From Sulfitobacter sp. DFL-14 (GTDB taxonomy: Bacteria > Pseudomonadota > Alphaproteobacteria > Rhodobacterales > Rhodobacteraceae), in NCBI RefSeq assembly GCF_003335585.1, contig NZ_QBFD01000001.1, positions 1 through 64,000 of the forward strand: a DNA stretch of 64,000 bases, read 5' to 3'. Each line of letters begins with the position of its first letter. Within the stretch, counting starts at the first letter, position 1. The notes under the pieces are model-generated. The model searched no databases. It was not told the DNA's origin and was given only the letters and a program-made list of their open reading frames with translations. Position numbers and translations under genes: made by a program. This document shows positions 34,594 to 42,287 of the stretch, piece after piece.

Positions 34594-34691
34594 AGCGTCC
34601 CGCCTTTAACCTGATACATTCGGTATCGCCGATGTCCCGAGAGCGCGAAGCGCGGCAGGGTATCGGCGATTCAAGTTTGAGGCGGGGCGCT
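34594..34691. repeat. Nested palindromic element, copy A
   Basis: A three-level inverted repeat. Outer arms AGCGTCCCGCCT (34594-34605) and AGGCGGGGCGCT (34680-34691) pair with one G-T wobble. Middle arms are ATCGCCGAT (34625-34633) and ATCGGCGAT (34662-34670). The inner hairpin is GCGC-GAA-GCGC (34643-34653). It begins just past the stop of the minus-strand SHMT-like gene. The core recurs at 37013-37061. Confidence 0.7.
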
Positions 34692-36032
34692 TTAGGCAGA
34701 ATTTTGCCCTCCCGCATTACCGCCCACGAAATGCAGCCTGTCAAAGGTTGCCCGAAACGCGCGCACCTCCTCTGCCATGCCGACGGGGTCGTTTGACCGC
34801 AGCGCGCGCGCAATCATGGAGGCGAGCGTCTTGGCATCCTTCACGCCCACACCCCAGCGCACCAATTCGGGTGTGCCGATGCGCAGCCCGTTCATATCAC
34901 CCGGCACCTCCGCGATCGGCAGCCCGATGCCACAGGCCAGGAACCCGGCCTTGCGCAGCGTCTTTGACGCGGTCTGGCCGCCGCCGAAAGCCTCGGCCTC
35001 GACCGCGAACTGATGCGACCGGGTAAAGCCGCGCGCCTTGCCGAACACCGTCAGCCCTTCGGCGTCCAGGGCTTCGGCCAGCGCCTGCGCCACCGCAATC
35101 ATTTCAGCAGCATAGGCGGCCCCGTAATCCACCCAGTCCAGAAGGGTCAGGGCCAGGGCCGCCGATTTGGCCGCATCGAAATTCGCGGTCATGCCGGGAA
35201 AGGCGATGGCGTCCAGCCGTTCGGCAATGGCCGCGTCGTCGGTCACGATCAATCCGCCAGCCGGTCCGCCAAGGCTCTTGTAGGTGCTCATCGTCATCAG
35301 ATGCGCACCCTCTTTCAGGGGATTGCGCCAGGCGCGCCCGGCGATGATCCCGCATTGATGCGCCGCATCGAACAGCACTTTCGCGCCGACCTCATCTGCG
35401 ATGGCGCGCACCTGCGCCACGGGATGTTCAAAGAGGTTCAGCGAGGCCCCGACGGTGATCAGCTTGGGGCGGACCTCATGGGCCAGCCTGCGCAGCTGGT
35501 CGATGTCCAGCGAATAGCCGTCAGCGTCAACCGGTGCGGGCACGGTCCTGAGCCCGTAAAGCCCGGCGCAACCGGCCGCATGATGCGTCACATGCCCCCC
35601 GACAGAGGCAGGCGGCGCAATGATCGTATCCCCCGGCTGACACAGCGCCATGAAGCCGTAAAGGTTCCCCAAGGCACCGGAAGGAACGCGGATTTCGGCA
35701 TAGGCCGCATCAAAAACCTGTGCGGCAAGTTCGGCGGCAATGACTTCGATCTCTTCGATGGCCTCAAGCCCCATTTCGTACTTGTCGCCGGGATAACCCA
35801 GCGAGGGCCGGGTGCCGATGCCACTGGCAAGTGCTGCTTCGGCGCGGGGTGACATGACGTTGGTGGCAGGGTTCAGGTTGAAACAGGCGCGTTCGTGAAT
35901 GTCCCGGTTCTGCGCGATCAGCGCGTCAATCCGCGTTGCGGTCTGGCCGGTATCGGCGGCAGCGGTCTGGGTGGCAACCCGCTGGACAAGGGCTTCGCTG
36001 GCGGCAGGCACCCAGTTTCTTTTGGCAAGCAT
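34692..36032 (-). CDS. Serine hydroxymethyltransferase-like PLP enzyme
   Basis: A 446-aa fold-type I PLP protein of the SHMT family. The N-terminal part RACFNLNPATNVMSPRAEAA and LGYPGDKYEMGLEAIEEIE align with SHMT. VLFDAAHQCGIIAG holds the cofactor Asp-x-x-His, and the lysine is in MSTYKSLGGPAGG, where true GlyA has THKTLRGPRGG. These changes and the isolated position suggest a paralog acting on another amino acid rather than housekeeping GlyA. ATG 36032 gives the family-length protein. It is divergent from the MBL gene. Confidence 0.75.
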   Translation of the reverse strand: MLAKRNWVPAASEALVQRVATQTAAADTGQTATRIDALIAQNRDIHERACFNLNPATNVMSPRAEAALASGIGTRPSLGYPGDKYEMGLEAIEEIEVIAAELAAQVFDAAYAEIRVPSGALGNLYGFMALCQPGDTIIAPPASVGGHVTHHAAGCAGLYGLRTVPAPVDADGYSLDIDQLRRLAHEVRPKLITVGASLNLFEHPVAQVRAIADEVGAKVLFDAAHQCGIIAGRAWRNPLKEGAHLMTMSTYKSLGGPAGGLIVTDDAAIAERLDAIAFPGMTANFDAAKSAALALTLLDWVDYGAAYAAEMIAVAQALAEALDAEGLTVFGKARGFTRSHQFAVEAEAFGGGQTASKTLRKAGFLACGIGLPIAEVPGDMNGLRIGTPELVRWGVGVKDAKTLASMIARALRSNDPVGMAEEVRAFRATFDRLHFVGGNAGGQNSA

Positions 36033-36155
36033 CTCAGGTCTTTCTGCTGTTTTTCGGGCAGCATGCATCGTCGCAGCGGGATTTGGCAAACCGCATTGTT
36101 CAAACCGCTCGAATTATCGAAGGCGCGTGTTAGTTTAATCGGCAGGGGGTCTGCC

Positions 36156-36983
36156 ATGTTGCCTCGTTTTTTCACCTTGATCCTTGCCGCGCTGGCGCTG
36201 CCCGTCGCCGTCTCGGCGCAGGACCGCACGCCAAGCCATTGCATTGCCCTGGCGGATGCCACGCCGGGCATTGCGCATGTGATCCCCGCCAACCTGCCCG
36301 ATGTGGCGCCCGAAACGGTGCACCTGCATTACATCGCCCATGCCTCCTTTCTGATCCGCAGCCACGGCGGGCTGAACATGGTGACGGATTACACGGGCTT
36401 TACCGGGACACTGCCGCTGATCCCGGATGTGGTCACCATGAACCACGCCCACGACAGTCACTGGACCCCCTTTCCCGACCCGGCGATTCCCCATGCGCTG
36501 CCCGGCTGGGGCCTGTTCGGTGAAGGCATCGACCACGAGGTCGACCTGGGTGAAGTGCTGATCCGCAATGTATCCACCGACATCCGCTCGCAGTTTTCCG
36601 AGGTGGAGCCGGAGGGCAATTCGATCTTCGTCTTCGAGATGGCAGGCCTGTGCATCGGCCACCTGGGCCATCTGCACCACGCACCGACCGAGGCGCAATA
36701 TGCCGCGCTGGGCCGGATCGACGTGCTGATGGCCCCGGTCGATGGCGGATACACCCTGCCGCTGCCGGTGATGATGCAGGTGATCCGGCGGCTCAAATCC
36801 TCCATCGTGATCCCCATGCACTGGTTTTCAGGCTATGCGCTGGATGCCTTCCTGCTGGGCATGTCGGATGAATTCCAGGTGGTGGAGCTGGAAAGCGCCA
36901 ACCTCAGCGTGTCAATCGACCGGCTGCCGTCGCGGCCCACGATCATGGTGCTGAACCCCTCCTACATCAACGTCGCGCGATAA
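36156..36983 (+). CDS. Exported MBL-fold protein (UlaG-like)
   Basis: A 275-aa protein with a Sec signal (MLPRFFTLILAALALPVAVSA) and a degenerate metallo-beta-lactamase fold: HYIAHASFLIRSHGG, VTMNHAHDSHWT (metal histidines), GHLGHLHH and IPMHWFSGYALD. The substrate is unknown. The start at 36156 has a GGGGG ribosome-binding site. The gene is divergent from the SHMT-like gene (123-bp gap) and is followed three bases later by the nested palindrome. Confidence 0.78.
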   Translation: MLPRFFTLILAALALPVAVSAQDRTPSHCIALADATPGIAHVIPANLPDVAPETVHLHYIAHASFLIRSHGGLNMVTDYTGFTGTLPLIPDVVTMNHAHDSHWTPFPDPAIPHALPGWGLFGEGIDHEVDLGEVLIRNVSTDIRSQFSEVEPEGNSIFVFEMAGLCIGHLGHLHHAPTEAQYAALGRIDVLMAPVDGGYTLPLPVMMQVIRRLKSSIVIPMHWFSGYALDAFLLGMSDEFQVVELESANLSVSIDRLPSRPTIMVLNPSYINVAR

Positions 36984-36986
36984 AGT

Positions 36987-37079
36987 GTTTCCGGTTTTCC
37001 TTGAAACAAGGGCATCGCCGATGTCCCGGGAGCGCCGAAGGCGTGGCAGGGTATAGGCGTTTCAACAGGAACTGGAAAC
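36987..37079. repeat. Nested palindromic element, copy B
   Basis: Shares the core of copy A (ATCGCCGATGTCCCGGGAGC at 37014 onward). The inner hairpin is GCGCC-GAA-GGCGT (37032-37044), one pair longer than in copy A. Outer arms GTTTCCGGTTTTCCTTGAAA (from 36987) and TTTCAACAGGAACTGGAAAC (to 37079) pair at about three quarters of positions and are unrelated in sequence to those of copy A. It starts three bases after the MBL stop codon. Confidence 0.68.
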
Positions 37080-37123
37080 GCTATTGGGCTTGCATCCGGC
37101 GCAGCGAGGGCTGATCAAGTGGC

Positions 37124-38545
37124 ATGCTGAACCCTGCCGATAAAGATTTCGAAGCCCTCCTGCTGGACCATTTGCCTGCCGAAGTCCTGCGCCCCGTCGA
37201 ACCGCGCTATGCCGAAGAGCCGCGGGGCTATTACAAGGGCCTCATCGGCCTGCTGGCCCTGCCGCGCACGGTCGAGGAGGTCTCCACCCTGATCCGCTGC
37301 GCCAATGCGGCGCGTGTCGGCGTGATCCCCTATGGCGGCGGCACCGGGCTGGTTGCGGGGCAGGTGATCCCCGACGGGCCCGCGCCGATGGTCCTGTCGC
37401 TGGAACGGATGAACGCGGTGCGCGAGGTCTATGCCGACGAAAACGTGCTGGTGGCCGAGGCGGGTGTGATCCTGGCCGATGTGCAGGCGGCCGCACATGC
37501 GGCGGACCGGCTGTTCCCGCTGTCACTGGCCGCCGAAGGGTCGGCGCGGATCGGGGGCAACCTTGCCACCAATGCCGGCGGCACCGGGGTGCTGCGCTAT
37601 GGCAATACCCGTGACCTCTGCCTGGGGCTGGAGGCGGTGTTGCCTGACGGGCAGATCTGGCACGGGCTGACCCGGCTGCGCAAGAACAACACCGGCTACG
37701 ATCTGCGCAACCTGCTGATCGGGGCGGAGGGGACCCTGGGGGTGATCACCGCCGCCGCCTTCAAACTCTTTGCGCAGTCAGAGCAGACCGGCACGGCGCT
37801 GCTGATTGTGCCATCACCCCGCGCGGCGCTTGAGCTGCTCTCGCTGGGGCGCAGCCAGCTGGGTGAGGCCATCAGCGCCTTCGAGCTGATGAACCGTCAG
37901 GGGTTCGACTTCCTGACCGAGGTGCTGCCGCATGTGCGCCAGCCTTTTGCCACGCCGCCGGAATGGTGCGTGCTGATCGAACTGGGCCTGAACGGCGGCC
38001 TGGATGCCGCCGAAGCGATGGAAACGCTGCTTGTGGCGGCGCTGGAGGCGGGGCTGGTCACCGATGGGCTGATTGCACAAAATGCCCAGCAGGCTGCGGA
38101 TTTCTGGGCCGTTCGGGAACAATTGCCAGAGGCCAACCGCATCATCGGCGCGGTATCAAGCCATGACATCTCCGTCCCGCTGCGCGCCTTGCCCGATTTC
38201 ATCGAAGCGGGGGCAAAGCGCATCGCCGATCTGGGTGACTTCCGCATCAACTGCTTCGGGCATCTGGGGGACGGCAACCTGCATTACAATGTTTTCCCCG
38301 CAAAAGGAAAATCCCGCGACGCCTACAGCAGTCAACGCGACCAGGTGCAGCGGTCCGTTCACGACCTGGTTCATGAGGTCGGCGGATCTTTCAGTGCGGA
38401 ACATGGCGTCGGGCGGCTCAAGGTCGGGGAGCTGGAGCGTTACGGCGACCCCGCGAAACTCTCTGCGATGCGGGCGATCAAGGCGGCGCTGGACCCCAGG
38501 GGCATCATGAACCCGGGCGCTGTGCTGCGGATGAGGGCATCGTGA
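37124..38545 (+). CDS. FAD-linked 2-hydroxyacid dehydrogenase (GlcD/D2HGDH-like)
   Basis: A 473-aa flavoprotein. The FAD-binding PCMH domain is seen in PYGGGTGLVAGQVIP and GSARIGGNLATNAGG. The C-terminal catalytic domain has NCFGHLGDGNLHYNVF and SAEHGVGRLK, which hold the metal and substrate residues. It probably oxidises a D-2-hydroxyacid such as 2-hydroxyglutarate or lactate. No glcE or glcF follows, so a one-polypeptide dehydrogenase is more likely than glycolate oxidase. Confidence 0.85.
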   Translation: MLNPADKDFEALLLDHLPAEVLRPVEPRYAEEPRGYYKGLIGLLALPRTVEEVSTLIRCANAARVGVIPYGGGTGLVAGQVIPDGPAPMVLSLERMNAVREVYADENVLVAEAGVILADVQAAAHAADRLFPLSLAAEGSARIGGNLATNAGGTGVLRYGNTRDLCLGLEAVLPDGQIWHGLTRLRKNNTGYDLRNLLIGAEGTLGVITAAAFKLFAQSEQTGTALLIVPSPRAALELLSLGRSQLGEAISAFELMNRQGFDFLTEVLPHVRQPFATPPEWCVLIELGLNGGLDAAEAMETLLVAALEAGLVTDGLIAQNAQQAADFWAVREQLPEANRIIGAVSSHDISVPLRALPDFIEAGAKRIADLGDFRINCFGHLGDGNLHYNVFPAKGKSRDAYSSQRDQVQRSVHDLVHEVGGSFSAEHGVGRLKVGELERYGDPAKLSAMRAIKAALDPRGIMNPGAVLRMRAS

Positions 38546-38705
38546 CGCAGGCATGTTTCACCGCTGGCAACAGCGGCAGTCACCACGCCTGCTGACGGTC
38601 GCCGCAGCCGCTGCCAGGATCAATGCTACGGACTTAACTTCCGTCCCGTTTGGCGCAACCGCCCCACAAGCGCGCCTCTCGGCATCCGCGAAACGGTGCC
38701 CAATT

Positions 38706-39236
38706 CTAGTGGCCGCCAAAGGCGCAAAGGGCATGCACTTCCATCCCCATGGCTTCCAGCTTCTTGCGGCCGCCCAACTCCGGCAGATCTATGATGAAGG
38801 CGGTCGACACGATCTCGCCGCCCAGCCGCTCGATCAGCTTGATGCCTGCCTCGGCGGTGCCGCCGGTTGCCAACAGGTCGTCGACCACCAGCACTTTTTC
38901 ACCCGCCTGGATGGCATCATCGTGGATCTCCACAATCGCCTCGCCGTATTCCAGCTTGTACTCCTGGCTGATCGTGGTGCCGGGCAGCTTGCCCTTCTTG
39001 CGGATCGGCACGAAACCGACGCTGAGCTGATGCGCAATGGCACCGCCCAGGATGAAGCCCCGCGCCTCCAGCCCCACCACCTTGTCGATGTCGATCCCCG
39101 CATAGGGGTGCAGCATCTGGTCGATGGCCATGCGGAACCCGCGCGGGTCGGCGAAGAGCGTGGTCACATCGCGGAACATGATCCCCTCATGGGGGAAATC
39201 GACGATGGTGCGGATGTAGTCTTCGACGCGCTTCAT
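38706..39236 (-). CDS. apt: Adenine phosphoribosyltransferase
   Basis: A 176-aa enzyme converting adenine and PRPP to AMP. It starts [20 protein letters not shown], with the PRPP loop [16 protein letters not shown]. Its ATG overlaps the stop of the LysE gene (ATGA), so the longer open frame upstream is an artefact. Together with mtnP, two genes upstream on the same strand, it forms an adenine salvage route from methylthioadenosine. Confidence 0.93.
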   Translation of the reverse strand: MKRVEDYIRTIVDFPHEGIMFRDVTTLFADPRGFRMAIDQMLHPYAGIDIDKVVGLEARGFILGGAIAHQLSVGFVPIRKKGKLPGTTISQEYKLEYGEAIVEIHDDAIQAGEKVLVVDDLLATGGTAEAGIKLIERLGGEIVSTAFIIDLPELGGRKKLEAMGMEVHALCAFGGH

Positions 39237-39862
39237 GCGGTGGCCTTTCTCAGCGTTGCGGTCAGAACGCCCATGCCGATCAGGGCGGTGCCCCCGGCGC
39301 GGGTGATCCAGGTCAGGATGGCGGGGCGCGCGATGACGCGGCGCAGCCGGTCCGCCAGCAGGGCATAGGCCAGCGCGTTCAGCGCGGCCAGCCCCACGAA
39401 TGTGCCGGTGAGGATCGCGAATTGCGGCAAAAGCGCCGCATCGGTCCTGACGAACTGCGGCACGAAGGCGATAAAGAAGGCGATGCCCTTGGGGTTCAAT
39501 GCGGTGACCGCCGCCGCATGGCGAAACACCCCTGATGCGCCGATATCGGCACTTCCCGGCACATCCAGTCCCGCGGCGGGGGCGGAACGGATCAGCCGGA
39601 TCCCCAGCCAGACCAGATAGGCGGCACCCACCCACTTCAGCAGAGTGAAGAGGGTGGCCGAGGCCAGCACAAGCGTCCCCAACCCGGCAAGCGATGCGCT
39701 CATCGCAACAAGATCGCCAAGCGCCACGCCGGCGGCCGAGGCCAGCGCCACCGCGCGCCCCTTGCTGAGCGCATAGCTCAGAACAAGCAAGACGGTAGGT
39801 CCGGGGATCAGCAGCAGCGCGGTGGAGGCCGCCACGAATGTCAGCCAAAGGTCGAATGTCAT
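39233..39862 (-). CDS. LysE/RhtB family amino acid exporter
   Basis: A 209-aa inner membrane protein with about six helices. [16 protein letters not shown] near the N-terminus and [16 protein letters not shown] in the middle are family signatures. It exports amino acids or their derivatives; the substrate is unknown. It lies between mtnP and apt and is coupled to apt by a 4-bp overlap. Confidence 0.88.
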   Translation of the reverse strand: MTFDLWLTFVAASTALLLIPGPTVLLVLSYALSKGRAVALASAAGVALGDLVAMSASLAGLGTLVLASATLFTLLKWVGAAYLVWLGIRLIRSAPAAGLDVPGSADIGASGVFRHAAAVTALNPKGIAFFIAFVPQFVRTDAALLPQFAILTGTFVGLAALNALAYALLADRLRRVIARPAILTWITRAGGTALIGMGVLTATLRKATA

Positions 39863-39909
39863 GAATGGGCTCCCTTCTCCGTTTCAACCAGCAAAGACAG
39901 GATCGCAAA

Positions 39910-39947
39910 GGGGCTGCAACCCCCTGTTTTCATTGTTCCCAAAATAC
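39910..39947 (-). repeat. GC hairpin with an ATTTTGGGAACAATGAAA box
   Basis: GGGG-CTGCAA-CCCC (39910-39923) lies next to TTTTCATTGTTCCCAAAATA (39927-39946). Read on the minus strand the box is TATTTTGGGAACAATGAAAA, nearly the same as 51645-51663 on the plus strand. It lies in the spacer between mtnP and the LysE gene. Confidence 0.5.
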
Positions 39948-39997
39948 ACAAAAGCAACATCTGCCGCGCAGGCATTCATCCGCGATTGCCGCTCAGC

Positions 39998-40870
39998 TCA
40001 CAACATGCGCCCCGCAACCGCGTCCAGCTTTGCCAGCACTTTCGGGTCGCGGGCGTCCGGTTGCGTTATCATCGCGAATTCCAGCGCCCGGTCACACCCA
40101 TGCGGACAGGGCGCACGGTCCGCCCCCAGCAGTCCGGGCAGGCGTCCGACCATGTCACGGGCCTTGTCGGCATTGCCCGTCAGGGTGGCGATGATCCGGG
40201 TCACATCCACCTCCCCGTGGTCGGGATGCCAGCTGTCGTAATCGGTGATCATCGCGACGGAGGCATAGCAAAGCTCCGCCTCCCGGGCGAGCTTGGCCTC
40301 AGGCATGTTGGTCATGCCGATCACATCCGCGCCCCAGCTTTCGCGGTACATCTTCGATTCCGCCAGCGTGGAGAATTGCGGCCCCTCCATCGCCAGATAG
40401 GTGCCGCCGCGATGCACCTTTATGCCGCTGTGCCGCGCGGCGGTCTCACAGGCGTCGCCCAGGCGCGGGCAGGTGGGATGCGCCACGCTGACATGCGCCA
40501 CGCAACCGGGCCCGAAGAAGGATTTCTCCCGCGCGAAGGTGCGGTCGATGAACTGGTCCACAATCACGAAATCACCCGGCGCCATTTCCTCGCGAAAGGA
40601 CCCCACGGCGGATACGCTGATGACATCGGTACAGCCCAGCCGCTTGAGCGCGTCGATATTGGCGCGGTAGGGCACGGAGCCGGGCGTATGCACATGCCCC
40701 CGCCCGTGACGCGGCAGGAAGGCCATCGACACGCCGTCCAGCCTGCCGGTCAGGATCGCGTCCGACGGCGCGCCCCAGGGCGTTTCCACCTGCGTCCATT
40801 CGGCCCCTTCCAACCCGTCGATGTCGTAAATGCCGGAGCCGCCGATCACGGCTATCCTGGTCGAAATCAT
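39998..40870 (-). CDS. mtnP: S-methyl-5'-thioadenosine phosphorylase
   Basis: A 290-aa member of the purine nucleoside phosphorylase family 2 that cleaves methylthioadenosine to adenine and methylthioribose-1-phosphate. Landmarks: RIAVIGGSGIYDIDG, AFLPRHGRGH, YLAMEGPQFST and GMTNMPEAKLAREAE. ATG 40870 matches the family start. Adenine produced here can be used by Apt from the same cluster. Confidence 0.93.
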   Translation of the reverse strand: MISTRIAVIGGSGIYDIDGLEGAEWTQVETPWGAPSDAILTGRLDGVSMAFLPRHGRGHVHTPGSVPYRANIDALKRLGCTDVISVSAVGSFREEMAPGDFVIVDQFIDRTFAREKSFFGPGCVAHVSVAHPTCPRLGDACETAARHSGIKVHRGGTYLAMEGPQFSTLAESKMYRESWGADVIGMTNMPEAKLAREAELCYASVAMITDYDSWHPDHGEVDVTRIIATLTGNADKARDMVGRLPGLLGADRAPCPHGCDRALEFAMITQPDARDPKVLAKLDAVAGRML

Positions 40871-41034
40871 GGGCCTGTACCCCGTGCTGGCTAGGTTCAA
40901 CTGTGCGCAGGACCACACAGAATGTGCCAGGGTTCAAGCCCAAACCGGTGCAACCTTGACAAGAGCAGCGCCAGAACCGTTTATCAACAGAAAGTTAAGC
41001 CGTCCCGCAATGAGGGCGGACCTGAGGTAGATGC

Positions 41035-42171
41035 ATGTTTTACGCCCCCGCTGACAGCGATGCGCGCTCCGATTGGGGCGTTGTGTGTACCTGTCGTGAA
41101 CCGACCCAACTGGTCGTCGCCTGGGCCGCGCATTACGTGGCGCTGGGCGCGGCGGAGGTGCGCATCTTCCTCGATCAGCCGCAACCGCAGCTGGAATCCC
41201 TGCTGGCAAAAATCCCACAGGTCATTGTGACAGTCTGCACGCATAAGTATTGGCGTCAAACCCTGAACAAGCCGCGCCCGGACATCGTGGAATACCGACA
41301 GCTGGTCAACGCGTTTGAGGCCTACAAGGACACGAAACTGTCTTGGCTTGCGCATTTTGACGCGGATGAATTCCTGCATTCTGACGTCCCGATCGAGGAC
41401 ATCCTGCTAGCCCAGCCGCGCGAGATCGACTTTGTCGTGGTGGAACCGCGCGAGCGCGCTTTTGTCGAGGGTCAGCCGCAGGAGGGTCTTTTTGATGGCG
41501 TTTTTCGCCAGCCCACGCCGCAGAACTGGGGCCAGGCCCCGTTCCTGTTTGGCAAGGCCTTGCGGTTCCTCCGCCAGGGCGTTCTGGGGTATCCCCATGG
41601 CAAAAGTTTCACGCGCACGGGCCAGCCGATGGTGCCCGGCATCCACACACCGCGCCGCCCCGCCAGCCACCGCGGCCTGAAACTGCGCGGCTGGGCCGTG
41701 CAGCGCGCGCGCCTGCTGCATTTCGACGGGCTGACCGCGTTGCATTGGTCGTCCAAGCTGCTGCGCGCCGCGGCCACCGGGGGGCACCATCAGTTCACCA
41801 AGAAGGCGGCACGCGACAGCCACCGCGCCAAGCAGATCGTGCATATGCGCAAGCTGGAAAATTCGCTGCAGCAGGCCTGGAACATGCACCAGATGCTGAA
41901 GGTGGTGCCGGTGGACCAGCTGGGGCGATTGAAAACGCTGGCCTTGATCGAAGACTACAACATTGATCCCGCCCGCGACATCGACGCCCTTGGGCTGGGC
42001 GTTGCGATTGACCTCAGCCGGGCCGCCTTTGACGAGGCGCTGACCCGCAACACTGAGGACTTTGCCCGATGGCTGCCCGAATGGGAACGCCTGACCCATG
42101 CCGCGGACAGCGCCGGATCGGTACAAGACAAGCGCAGCATACACAAAAAGGCCGCAAAAGCCTCACGGTGA
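41035..42171 (+). CDS. Glycosyltransferase family 2-like protein
   Basis: A 378-aa cytoplasmic protein. The N-terminal half is GT-A-like: WGVVCTCREPTQLVVAWAAH starts the nucleotide-sugar fold, and HFDADEFL carries the DxD motif near residue 108. The C-terminal half is basic and helical. It resembles glycosyltransferases of the DUF4422/GT92-type group found singly in this family. The acceptor is unknown. GAGGTAG precedes the ATG. Confidence 0.75.
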   Translation: MFYAPADSDARSDWGVVCTCREPTQLVVAWAAHYVALGAAEVRIFLDQPQPQLESLLAKIPQVIVTVCTHKYWRQTLNKPRPDIVEYRQLVNAFEAYKDTKLSWLAHFDADEFLHSDVPIEDILLAQPREIDFVVVEPRERAFVEGQPQEGLFDGVFRQPTPQNWGQAPFLFGKALRFLRQGVLGYPHGKSFTRTGQPMVPGIHTPRRPASHRGLKLRGWAVQRARLLHFDGLTALHWSSKLLRAAATGGHHQFTKKAARDSHRAKQIVHMRKLENSLQQAWNMHQMLKVVPVDQLGRLKTLALIEDYNIDPARDIDALGLGVAIDLSRAAFDEALTRNTEDFARWLPEWERLTHAADSAGSVQDKRSIHKKAAKASR

Positions 42172-42287
42172 CCGGACACATCGGGCGATCCCGCCTTTCC
42201 ATCCCGGCCATTCTCCATTAGGGGGGCGGCAACACGGCCTGCCATGCCGGGCCACTTTCCCAACGCCCCTGCAAAGGATGCCTCACC

